Shown here: positions 44,901-54,530 of the stretch, one piece after another
How the letters are laid out: each line of letters starts with the position of its first letter
Position numbering within the stretch: position 1 is the stretch's first letter
Assembly: GCA_023078555.1 (NCBI GenBank)
Contig: CM041200.1
Coordinates: 7,417,361 to 7,481,360 of the forward strand
Length of the DNA stretch: 64,000 nt
Source of the DNA: Ulva prolifera
Lineage: Eukaryota > Chlorophyta > Ulvophyceae > Ulvales > Ulvaceae
Direction of reading: 5' to 3'
The notes under the pieces: model-generated
Told to the model about the DNA's origin: nothing
The model's database searches: none
What the model saw: the letters and a program-made list of their open reading frames with translations, nothing else
Made by a program: the position numbers and the translations under genes

Positions 44901-47032
44901 TGCCTTCCTTTGTTTCAGGGGCCAGCTGCTACTGATTGTAGACACAGTACGTTGCAAGCTTAAGCCCATCTGGTTTCGAGCCATGTTTGACGATTAAGTT
45001 TCTCATGATCTGCCCCCATCACATTGCACCAAATTCACCGCCCACAATATTTGGGCAGGGATGCAGGTGCAGTAGCAGATCTAGTGTCTTGATTGACACC
45101 AGATGTACACTTACAGCACCTGTGCCCAAGTTACATTGTTTCAGATGCTGCCTTTGATCCAAGCTGTCGCCACCTGCGCTGCACTTCAACATGTGTAAGG
45201 CGGAAGCGTCTGCTCTGTAAAATTATTCCAAAAGATGTCGACCGATGGCAACACGAGGGTACTTGTTGTCTATTATCCACAACAGACACAACATGCCCAG
45301 ACAGCAGCTGAGCTGTTATTCTTTCTCGACGCTAACAGTTCCAAGGGCGTTGGCTTCCTGGAAGTATTCAATTCCGCCAGGCCCCTTGACAGGGACGTTC
45401 CCTGCAGTTCGTTGTGCCACACATCTCGTCAGCCAGCGCAAGTCCTGTGTGCTTGTCGGGTGCACAGAGAAAGCTGCCGGGCCGTTTGGAATTGCTCCAC
45501 GCTGTGCTGGGACTAGCTTCGATGCACCAAATTTGTAGGCCAAGTCTTTGGTGTTGGGAACAGTCGTGATGTCCCCATCATCTTGCCTGATGAGAGTGCA
45601 GCCGGGATCTGCTTCAGGGAGCGGTGCCATCTGAGCCTGCAAAGCAACGGTGATTGACATCTTACGATGCAAGGCGATTGGAATGGCCAGATGCCTGTCC
45701 AACACAAAGGACCTTGAGGTTGTCCTCTGTTTTGGCCTCGAATTAGCAATTGGTTGGGCATGGAGGGTTTAAGAAATCAGGCTGTGTGACTAATCCTTTC
45801 CAGTCTCTCGTCCGTTCGCATGCCGACATAGCAGATAGTGCTCAAGATCAAGTACGCAGGCACGTGGTCATGTTGCAACAATTCAGAGGTACTTGCAACA
45901 GCACAGAAGCGTAGAGAAGGCTGGTCTGCACCCATGAGCTGGCAGTCGATGAGACATGCTCGACATACATCCATTGAAGCAGATCTGGACCTGCTTGACC
46001 AAGTCAATGAAAGCACTGTGCATGGTCAGATGTACCGGATGTTCCTAGCAGATCTTCAGGAATAAGCATTGTCAGCACCTGAGAAGCTCAGACATGTCGA
46101 GCACAGCAGAGTATACATCTATTGGGCCGCACATAAAGCATGACTTACTTGGCGTTCGGAACAGTTGAGCTGTGCACTGCCCACGGAAAATTTACGTTAA
46201 CAGCGCTGTGTGCAGAAGCACAAAGGCCAGACTCACCTGCTGCCGCTCCCAGTCGATCGGCCGTGTTGTGTACTCTGCAAAGCCTGGCTCAAATTTTGAT
46301 TCGGGGCGTGAGAGCTGCCATTGGGTTGTGCTGTGCAGCTTGCTGCACATCGTCTCGTATTCGGCAGCGCTCATGCGGCCTGGCACATGTGAGAACCTGC
46401 CCTCCGACCACATTATCTTTCCTTTTTTGAAAGGCACATTTCCAGCGTCTAGGAGGTGAGCACTGAACTTCCCATTTGCCAAGATAGGCTCCCCAGCAAT
46501 GTGTGAATCCAGCTTATGGTTCTGCAGCATGAGGGATCCGGTTCCTGCAGCTGATAGTCGAAGCAAGTTCGGGCTCACCCCGGCACAACCCAATACTGAT
46601 GCTGCTGCCTCGACAATGTGAGTCGTATTCGTTCAGACTCCTGTTCCTGGCCCAGCATCTGTTGCAAACACTGCAGAGGGGAGACCTAATACAGATTCAA
46701 AATCGGATATGATCCCCGGTCGGTCGCACCGTGCAGTCGTATCGGTTCCCCGGCTTCCAGTCATGGCCTTCCTTGGTGATGTGTGGGCAGTCAATCACTC
46801 GGTACTCACCAGCAATTAGCTTGCTGGTTTCTGTGCATGGCTGCTCAACAAAACCCACCATCTTCTCCCCACTCTTATAAGTGAAGTTTGACCGAACAGT
46901 GGTGCCTTCGTCATCCCCCAAGTGCATGGCACGACCATCCCAAAAGACAGTGCGGGCGGGAGGGGCGTCGCCCGTGCGGAGGCACAATCCTCGTTCCTTC
47001 ATCCGAGCTTCAAGAGCCGCATTATCTTCCAT
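17397..47032 (-). CDS. GMI1: GMI1/SMCHD1-type non-canonical SMC protein (GHKL ATPase, Ig-like repeats, coiled coil, SMC hinge)
   Basis: A single gene of about 30 exons over 29.6 kb. Supported exons: 47032-46730, 46521-46237, 45636-~45350, 43953-43699, 42305-42159, 41233-40991, 40345-40088 (or 40070), 39214-39062, 38797-38337, 37840-37582, 37402-37175, 36724-36416, 36139-36124, 36044-35750, 35270-35093, 34942-34758, 34576-34360, 33381-33106, 31101-30742, 30526-30230, 29824-28362, 26619-26480, unresolved 25.6-25.95 kb, 24535-24236, ~23790-23460, 23041-22742, 22282-21884, 20900-20631, 19888-~19500, 19071-18832, 18540-18316, 17933-17397. Almost all join in frame. Family members (vertebrate SMCHD1, plant GMI1, ATPase-less DMS3) are nuclear proteins of chromatin silencing or DNA repair. 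The start is an ATG at 47032. The last exon is less certain, since reading through 18316 meets a stop near 18254. A small exon near 41.3-42.1 kb is probably missing. Confidence 0.87.
20521..20596. repeat. GACAGGCATGCA short tandem repeat
   Basis: Imperfect tandem array built from GACAGGCATGCATTGATG and CAGGCATGCA units, ending in the palindromic GCATGCCTGATCATGATC. It lies in an intron of the GMI1/SMCHD1-like gene, just past the donor of exon 20900-20631. GCATGC-type palindromes are frequent across the window. Confidence 0.8.
26930..27300. repeat. Three decayed copies of a ~150-base tandem repeat
   Basis: The word CGGAGCGC followed by GC(A)GCCA/AGCC, TGGCC and AGGTGCA(A/T)CG recurs at about 26939, 27082 and 27241, with similar flanks (for example TCTGTGGCGGAGCGC twice). 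The units are diverged and of unequal length. They lie in the AT-richer intron between exons 29824-28362 and 26619-26480 of the GMI1/SMCHD1-like gene. They could be an old satellite or relics of a small transposon. Confidence 0.6.
28362..29824 (-). other. Long 1.46-kb exon encoding Ig-like repeats of the GMI1/SMCHD1-like protein
   Basis: 487 codons without interruption, far longer than the 140-460-base exons around it. The acceptor is GTATGCAG and the donor is GG then GTGCGA. The sequence has repeated beta-rich units with motifs such as GFGVRLVDHYGFPASIVEST, QPLSIELWLQDAAGNRIDA and IQDVQIFLQGEDGLPIDV. These resemble the D-x-x-G-N turns of the Ig/filamin-like repeats filling the middle of SMCHD1. 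A basic patch, KHAQHIRKRKG, could be a nuclear localisation signal. Neighbouring exons 31101-30742 (LRVLDKWGNHLTDKR) and 23041-22742 (LLQARDACGNALTRDV) carry the same kind of unit. Confidence 0.82.
31201..32846. mobile_element. Non-autonomous DNA transposon, copy A (1646 bp), with 8-bp target duplication
   Basis: The ends are inverted repeats beginning AGGGGGGTGGGCACTCGGG on both sides and extending about 95 bases with few mismatches (for example GGGAACGCGAGCACC, GAACGCTCT, CTATA). It is flanked by a perfect 8-bp duplication, CCACATAG, at 31193-31200 and 32847-32854. No transposase-like frame is visible inside, so it is probably non-autonomous. Eight-base duplications are made by hAT, P and the KDZ (Zisupton-type) superfamilies; the long inverted repeats are unlike typical hAT ends. 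It sits in the intron between exons 33381-33106 and 31101-30742 of the GMI1/SMCHD1-like gene and supplies most of that intron's 2.0 kb. Confidence 0.9.
36416..41233 (-). other. ATPase module of the GMI1/SMCHD1-like gene (GHKL core and transducer)
   Basis: Exon 41233-40991 has the GHKL N-box ISEFIDNSLTAL (Glu, Asp, Asn for Mg-ATP) and the G1 box DSGIGM. Exon 40345-40088 has FGEGCTKVMSDLG in the place of the SMCHD1/MORC G2 loop, where the Gly-Gly-Lys form is usual; here it is Gly-Cys-Thr-Lys. Exon 39214-39062 runs into 38797-38337 to give SFTAFILLDL, which matches the SMCHD1 transducer (SFTAVVITGV as I recall it), followed by a charged helix-rich region ending ETIVDKWD. Exon 37402-37175 has NRLAVWWNGR, matching the WNGR segment of SMCHD1. 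The order of elements is that of SMCHD1, so the module looks intact apart from the G2 change. Confidence 0.85.
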
Positions 47033-47650
47033 GATCTCTGATTAGCCGTCTAATTGTCCACTTGCACCTGAGGAGCGCTTCCTCGTCTTGGCGTGGGACG
47101 TTGATGCAGCTGGCGAATGAGCGCCTGTACAGGGCAGCGCACTCCGCAATGATCAGATGCACGCACGACAGTTATTATCGATGCTAGCTGTGCACATGGC
47201 TATCAATCCGAACGTCGAGACGAAGGTGAGGGCATGGACTGGCCCAGTCGTCAAAAGCATTGTCGTCTACCCTCTGTTGACACGTGAGAGTTACATCCAT
47301 ATTTTTCTCTTTGTATTCGGGACCTCTGGAGCAAGGACTGTGCCATTGCACATTTGCTTCCTTTGCAGAGCTCTGATCCAGTGTCTGTGGTGCACTGATG
47401 CGCTGCTGGCGATGTGCTCGTGCATGATCGCGGGATCCCTGAGATCGGCCAGCGCAGACAGCACATAACACTAAATCAGTGAGGTACACAGAACGTATGG
47501 CGCTTTATTTGTATGTCGTGTGCGTGAACGACCGAAGCTGGACCTTGGCCAGCGCAGCAGTGTTCTTATGTAGCCGATGTCGTCGCTTCACTAGGTGAAG
47601 GTCAGCAAACAGTTCTTATATCGCAACGGTCTAACGCTCGCTGAACAACG
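47033..47650. promoter_or_regulatory. Shared 618-base intergenic region between two divergent genes
   Basis: The start codons of the GMI1/SMCHD1-like gene (47032, minus) and the mut-7-like exonuclease gene (47651, plus) face away from each other across 618 bases. The region must hold both core promoters and both 5' UTRs unless non-coding first exons exist. I see no clear TATA box. It lies at the edge of the AT-rich block. Confidence 0.6.
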
Positions 47651-50600
47651 ATGGACTTGAGTCAGCGAATGGGCGAGGACTGGCAAGCGCTGACAGGCCG
47701 TGTACTTTGCATGGATGTTGCAGCTGTGGAGGAGTTCATTGAACGGGCCTTGACCAGCGCCACGTCCAATTATAGGATAGTACAGAGAAGTTTGGAAGAG
47801 TTCTGCTTCTCGCAGGTACGCCGTAATTCAGATTTCACATTCCACGATGAATGTGCAACCACCACAGCAGACAGAGACACTGCCCCAGTTTCTGCTGCAG
47901 CGGCCAAGTAGAGGAACCAGCCAACCAATTGTGACCACCATCCATCTGTAGCGGTGAAATGGGCTTAGTGGTCGTACATGCAGCCTTTTGCAGGTTCTTG
48001 GGCGTTTATTGCACATCATTTTGTCCATCTTGTTGATGTGCGTGTTGCGGTACGTCCGTCCAACAGCACGTGGTCCCCTTGAAGTCGACGCAAACTGTCA
48101 ACGTTGCAGGTCTCAGATGCAGACCGCCTAGACTTCATTCTTGAGGCAGTACAGCCAATGCACGGACAGGCACGACACTTGATGCTCGACCTGGTCAAAC
48201 CTACGTGCATAGAATCCGCGACGTATGCTCTTCTGCTTCAGCCACTCACCCCAGATCGCGGTCAGCGATATTCACAATTGTGGTTGTATGTATGACGACA
48301 TGCTGCCAATGCGCATCGGCATAATGGCTGTATTCTGGTCCAAGCAAGCGCAGTGCATTAAGGGAACAATTCGACTGTGCATTCAAGGCAGGCGGTCAGG
48401 CTAGGGAAAGTGCTCTGCAGGCCTCAGCAGAGACGCCGAGCAGCAGAACTGTTCTGGCAGCTACTTTATGATTCTCCAGCGTCCGCTGCAACTGAGCAAC
48501 AGAGCAGTTCATGGCTGCAGCCTGCTCTCAGCTCTGGGAAACTCGTAGAACAGGCTGATGAACCAGGCCGCGGTCCTTCTACCCAGCCATTGAGTGGCTC
48601 GCTCAGGTCTGATGTTGACGCAGCAGCACTCCTGAACAGGGTCTCATCTGAGGCCAATACAAATGGATCAAGGGCTCCAGCCCTAGCCCCTCGCCCGACA
48701 TATACGTCTCCCCCTTCTAGCATCAACTCCGAGGCTGCCAGGGAAGCTGTCAAGCTGTGCAACTCCTTCGATCTCACTACCAACGAGCTGGGAGGAGTTG
48801 ACCGCATTCAGCAGTACTTCATGGAGCCCCTGCTTCAAAATTCGCTATCAGGATCTGGTGTGTCCTGTAATCTCTCTCCAGGCCTGCATGGATACAGATC
48901 GCACTCTCAACTGCCATGCCACTCACAGCAACCAGACAATGCGCTATACATCCAGCTAGATTGGATGTATGCTATAGCCGTCTACATACAGAAAACATGC
49001 ATGGTGACGGGTACTTCATGTGAGCATGGGGTGGTGCATGGTAGAAGTTCACAGTAGGTCCACGATGGATGGGGATTCTTGAAAGACAGCGGGTTGCAGA
49101 AATGTAGAAGGTTGCCATACACAAATGCAGCCAAGAATGCCACCAAGCCCGCGTCTTTCACAGTCAACACAGACAACATTCCCTACTTCGCGATCAGAAC
49201 ACGCCCTACCAGTCCACCGACATATCTCCAAGTCAGATCAGCCTCATGAGCCCACGCGATGGCATTCAGCTGCTGCGCATACATGCTCTCACACTGGCCG
49301 CCATGGTGGCGTACCTGGTTGATATCGCTCCTGTAGAGACAGCTGCATTTGTACGAAAGTATGCTTCGTGCAAGACGATATACGATACGTGCCAACTGTT
49401 TTAGCGGAGCCAGATCCCCCAACATGGATTTTACGTACCAAATTTGCATGAGAGAGATTCACATTCAGGTCTTCCTCACAGCCGCCGGGGGTTGAATGCA
49501 GGGGAGATTGTGCATTTCCTATCCAGTATCCACGGCACAGGTCATTTCCGGCGCTAATGGACACTGCCTTCATTCATGATGGCCCAGTCAATGATGTAGG
49601 CTCTGTGGATTCAGACACTATACACACGTGACACTGCACACAAATATCGCAATGTTCCCCTTCAGCCCACAAAATGACGTCTCGCTCAACATGTGTGCCG
49701 CCAGTGACTGCATGGTACCCCTCCTACAGGCCACGGGTGTACTGTTGGCAGAAGTATGTGGCCACCTCTCCAGTCCTGCCCAGGGCCACCGCCGTTTGGC
49801 ATCACATGACGACCGACAGCGCCTCTCCAGTTTCACCCCCGGTCGTCTGACATCATCCCCACCGTGAAATGCACGCGGCACACCGCAACGGCACCTAGGG
49901 GGGGGGCTGCAGCAACACATGCATGTGTGAGCGCAGGTGGGAGGCGCGAGGTGCACTCTGCGTGTGTGATGGGCCGGCGGGACCCGCGGCTGCTGCAGGG
50001 CGTCGACTGTGCGGCCGCGCTCGCCGACGCGGCCGCGACCGGCCAGCGGGAGGGTGCAATCGAGCTGGCCCAGCTGCTCTCCCGTGACCAGCAGGTGTGC
50101 CCGCAATGCCTTGCCATGTGCAGCGGTGCGCGCCCATAGGATGGCCACGAGCGCTGGTAGAATTCATGGTCATTAGCGGGGGCATGTCTCCTGTTAAGGC
50201 GAACTTGAGCAGGAGGGCCGTTGCCAGTAGAGGCCACTCTGGATACATGCCAGGCCACCTGATGCATTCTGGCGCAGTCAGCTCGATGGCCCCCACGATG
50301 AGGAGCAGCTGTGGGCTGCGTTCAAGTTGGCTCCTCGGACCAACGGCCTTGCGAAGTTCCACGAGTCAGAGTCGGGCTCCCATCAGCGGTTCCGCAGGCC
50401 TCGGCGACCACCTGGCCCAAGATAAACAGGGTCCACCACGGCGCTCGTAGCGGATATTTTTCCGTGTTCTTGCACCTCAGTGTGATCATGAAGTGTGAAG
50501 TTCTTGCACCTCAGTGTGAATTCAGGCCAAGGTGCCTATTTGTCCCAGGCAAAACCCATCATGCGTGTGAGCATCTGGCAATGTTCGCCATGGGCAGCCG

Positions 50601-53600
50601 GGGCACCAAACCATGGTATACACAGGCACAGGGGAAGTGCCATCATGCCGTGCTGTACGTGTTACAGCGTCCCGCACTCACGCAGCGTGCGGCTTCAGGA
50701 GGAGTTTGTCAGCGCACTGGTGGCCACAGGGGTGCTGAAGGCAGCCGCTCTCGCGGTGCGGGCGCTGCAGCTCGCGGAGGAGTTCCCAGAGGTCGAGCCA
50801 CGGTACCGCCAGGCGACGGTGCGGCAGCTGCTGGCGCGTGGCCGATGGGGCGTCGCGATCGACTTCGCACAGCACGACCCGGGCCTGCAGCTCGAGGTGC
50901 GGCCGCCGCAGGCATTTGCCGGAGATTTGAAAATCTTCATGATGATTGTGGAAGGTGACTGTTCAAAATTGCGCACGTGTTCAGGGCCATATCTCTGTTG
51001 CGTTGCCGGGCACGGATCCATAACTACATTGATGCCTGTTGCCCATCACCCATCACTCCAGCTTTCGCAACGACAGGAGGTCCAGTCCTGATGCGACACT
51101 GCTTTGCGATCGGAGATGCCGATGAGGACGATCTTTGCAGAGGTATGAGCTCCGACAGCTCTTGTGTACAGGTCATGCATGCGCTGGTCGAAGCCGGGGA
51201 GGTGGGCAGGGCGCAGGAGTGCCTCAAGCTGTTCGGCCTGCCTGAAAGCGCCCTGCAGGCCGACGTCAGCGACGGTGCTCTCCAGGAAGAGCTGCGCCGG
51301 TACGCTCTGCTGACACTAGCGATGTGTGTCGACACGCCTCAGAGGAGTTTACGTGCTGTGTCCCCCCAGTCTGTGTGGCAGTACAGATGCGTGCACGCAG
51401 TCTAACAGCTGCTCGCAGGTGTGCATGTTCATGATGCACAGCCATGTCCGGCACATCAGCCACTGACGCTGACATCCCAGATTTTTACATCCTGTGCCGT
51501 TCTCATAGCTGATTGTACACTTCAGTGCATGGCCGTACCCATGGCGGATGCCCATGCCGGCGTTCTGTTAGCAGGGGGGGTACGTGCGCATGTAGCACAT
51601 GCATAGCGGTGTACTTTCAAGCGAAGAAGGTGTACCCACGCTCTATGCGCTGCAGGAAACGAGAGCAATTCGTCAACTGCAACATGCACGTGACGTTCGT
51701 GAGCTCGGTGGACCAGCTGCCGGACCTACGAGCTGAGTTGGCGGAGGCGTCGTGTGTCGCGCTTGATGTGGAGTGGCGACCGGGCGGCCTACGCGGGGCC
51801 CCTGGCGCCACAGATGGGCCGAAAGCGGAGGGCCCAGCCGCGCTGCTACAGGTGTCGGTGTGGAACCAAGAGCTGTGTCCACCAGCCACAGAAACGCCAC
51901 CTGGGCCAGGACCTGGTGGAGCCGCTGCGGGCACCTCCAGCGTGGGACAGGGGTTTGCGGCAGCGGTAGAAGCGAAGACGGTGGAGGTTGTGGCGCTGCG
52001 CGAGGCTGTGGCCGCCGCGATGCGGGAGCCGGTCAAGACCTTTGTGATTGACCTGCTGAGGCTCGGGGTGTGCTTGCCGCTGCTGCGCTGTGTGGTTGCC
52101 ATGCATGTTTCATGCCCCGGGGCACATACACTTGTCATCGTGCAGCTGCATGGCCAAGTGTGCCCGTGGTGCACAATTTGTAGATGTTGGGGGGGGTTTC
52201 ACCAATCCCTCAACATGCATGCATGATCAGAACCGCATGCATGTGTTCCATGCAGGAAGAGCCTCAGCTCTGCGGCACCCTGTCCCCGGTGCTGCTGTCG
52301 CCGGACGTTCCCGTCGTCGGCCTCGAGCTCGCATCGGACCTGCGCAAGCTCTCGAGGAGCTACCCTGGAGTTGCCGCGTTCCAGCGCGTGCTGTGCACGC
52401 TGGACCTGCGCAGTTTGTGGGAGGTGTACGCGGAGCGCACCGGCGTCGCGGCGCGCGGCAACGGCAACCGCAAAGGCCTCTCCGGCCTCTCGGAGGCCGT
52501 GCTTGGCAAGCCGATGGACAAGGCGATGCAGGTGAGCACCCTGCGTGCATGTGGTTGTATGTGTACATGATTGCGTGTGCACAGCCGCTGCTGGGATCTC
52601 TACAGCGCTACGGCACCTGGACTCTATCTGGCCACTGACAGCGGCTGCGCAGGGTGCACACGGCATGGCCTCATGATATAATTCCGCAGGGGCCAGGACG
52701 GAGTGGCGGCTCTCTGTCGGTGCCAGGCTCAGTGTGACCAAATGCTGTGGTACATCGGCGCACACCGTATCGAAACTGCGCCAGTGAAGCGCACAGCGGG
52801 AACTTGACCTGAACTTGACCACAGTCGAACCCGCCCCATTGCACAATCAAACGTGTTCAAAGGCAGCGCTGGGCGGTATGCCGGATACCTGAGTGCAGTG
52901 CCAAAAAGTCAGAGGCTACCTTATCTATGTGATGCTCACAACACATACCTTGGTTCTCTGTTGTAACCTGCAGCAGGCCATGTGGAGCAGGATCACGAGC
53001 CTGTGCATGCAGACATCGGACTGGAGTCGGCGGCCCCTGTCGCCACAGCAGCTCCACTACGCGTCCTTGGACGCAGCGGTGCAGGTGCACCTCCTCGTGG
53101 CGATGTGCCGCGGCGCGGCCGTCAGCCGGCTGGAGCTGAGGATGCTGTGCCGGGACTGGAGCCGGGAGGGCAAGCGCGGGCGCGCGGGGGCGTCACGCAG
53201 CGGCCACGGTGGCAGCGGCGGTGATGGTGGCGACGATGACGATGATACGGCCGGCAGTGGCAGCAGCGGAGGTGAGCGGGGGGACGGCGCCGGCATCGGC
53301 GGTATGGGTGGGGGCGGCGTTGCCGGGCGGGAGAGCGGGGGTGTCGGCCCTGGTGAGCGCACCAACGGAGGCGATGGCACTGGCGGCTACGCTGCTGGCA
53401 GTCACAGCACAGCATGCAGCGGCAGAGGCACAGCCGTTACGCCGGTGTCAACTGATCATAGCCGCGTTTCCCAGCATCGGCGGCTTGCGGCGCATCAGGA
53501 AGAGGCGGCGAGGGCCTGGCTCGACAGGGGCAGTTCGGAGCCGGCTTCGGCCTGGGGCGGTTGCGTCGCTCCAGTCGTGAACGCATTCGGATGTCTGCAG

Positions 53601-54179
53601 CTTGAGGCGCAAACACGGGCTTCTGGTGATCCAACCATGTTAGCGACGGCCTCCAATGTGCCGTCGACGATGGCTGCATGGGTGTGGCATGTGCTTCGTA
53701 TACACTTGCCACCGTGTGGTCATCTTGGCCGGGGTGAGCCCCTGAGAATACCTCTCGGAGGTGCTGCATCGCTTGCGAGCCGGACACCGCTGCCTGCCGA
53801 CGCCCTCGCACGCCTGCTGCTCTCCGCAGCCGCGGCGGCGCTGCGCACGCATGTGCCAGTGCCGCGCGCAGCGCTGTGGCGGCGCTGTGGCCTCCGCGGC
53901 GGCGAATGCGCGGGATGCGGCGCCACAAGTATCGGCCTGGGTGCAGAAGATCGGGCGATGCATGGGGCATCCCCGGCACTGCAGAGGTGCGCATGTGTGG
54001 TAGCTGCAAACACGCAGGGCCGGGGGTGGGGATTGGGCTCTCGGAGCAAACGCAGGTCCGAAGTGGTTACAGGCCACAATGCATGTGCCGCTGCATCTTG
54101 GGGTGCCCCGGCGGTACGTCTAGCGCGGGCGAGGCCGAGCTCGCTGATGCGGTTGCGGTCCCTGCCATTGGTGATATGA
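47651..54179 (+). CDS. EXD3: mut-7/EXD3-like 3'-5' exonuclease (DEDDy) with helical N-terminal region
   Basis: Exons seen: 47651-47815, 48110-48285, 48421-48857, one or more unresolved, ~49930-50094, 50699-50896, 51172-51299, 51656-52067, 52256-52531, 53013-54179; the resolved neighbours join in frame. The N-terminal part is alpha-helical and repeat-like (EEFVSALVATGVLKAAALAV, VMHALVEAGEVGRAQECL), as in mut-7/EXD3 proteins. The nuclease domain has the DEDDy residues: ALDVEW (Asp, Glu), ELASDLRKL (Asp), and YASLDAAVQVHLL (Tyr, Asp) preceded by DWSRRPLSPQQLH. GLSGLSEAVLGKPMDKAMQ is the usual GLSxLxxxxLGKPLDK segment. After the nuclease the final exon runs on as Gly/Asp/Ser-rich, then Ala/Arg-rich sequence; I see no Mut7-C domain. 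Expected role: RNA or DNA 3'-end trimming, tied to RNA interference in C. elegans mut-7. The N-terminal third is less sure. Confidence 0.85.
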
Positions 54180-54530
54180 TTCCTCGGTGACTCCACGTCA
54201 CGCTCTGGCGGCCGCACGCACTGCTGTCTGCCACAAGCTAGATACATCTTTCCCCCCAATTTTGAATGTGCCACCGGGCTGTGTTGTTTGTGGACGCCCT
54301 GCGAGGGACCCTGGCGGTGTTGTAGACGTGCGTATTAGGACTGGATTTGGAGGGGCAAAGGCGGCACGTGTGGCCGCGCCACCCGATAGAAACCAGCGCC
54401 AATCATGAACGGCTGCAGCAGGCATCTGCTCTGGCTCGTGTGTTCTGGGCATCTGAACCATGCACTGCCAGTGTCTCGTGAAGCCGGTGGTATTTTGAGC
54501 TTTTCTCTGTTTTGAGTGTCAAAGCTGGTC
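54180..54530. other. Short spacer downstream of the exonuclease gene
   Basis: Probably the 3' UTR of the exonuclease gene. It ends at the 8-bp target duplication AGCTGGTC (54523-54530) of transposon copy B. No coding signal seen. Confidence 0.5.

Noticed and set aside
45316-47032. A separate short gene in front of the large gene
   Set aside because: Considered because the first three exons have no ATPase motif. Phase-compatible exons, no stop/start pair between them, and resemblance of exon 1 to the GMI1 N-terminal region favour one gene, though two genes are not excluded.
52893-53012. Coding sequence upstream of the last nuclease exon
   Set aside because: The frame is open, but the acceptor at 53011-53012 joins KAMQ to TSDWSRRPL exactly as in related exonucleases, so this part is intron.
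53437-54274. Minus-strand frames (190 and 184 codons) opposite the exonuclease tail
   Set aside because: Arg/Ala/Pro-rich antisense shadows of a GC-rich exon with no family signal.
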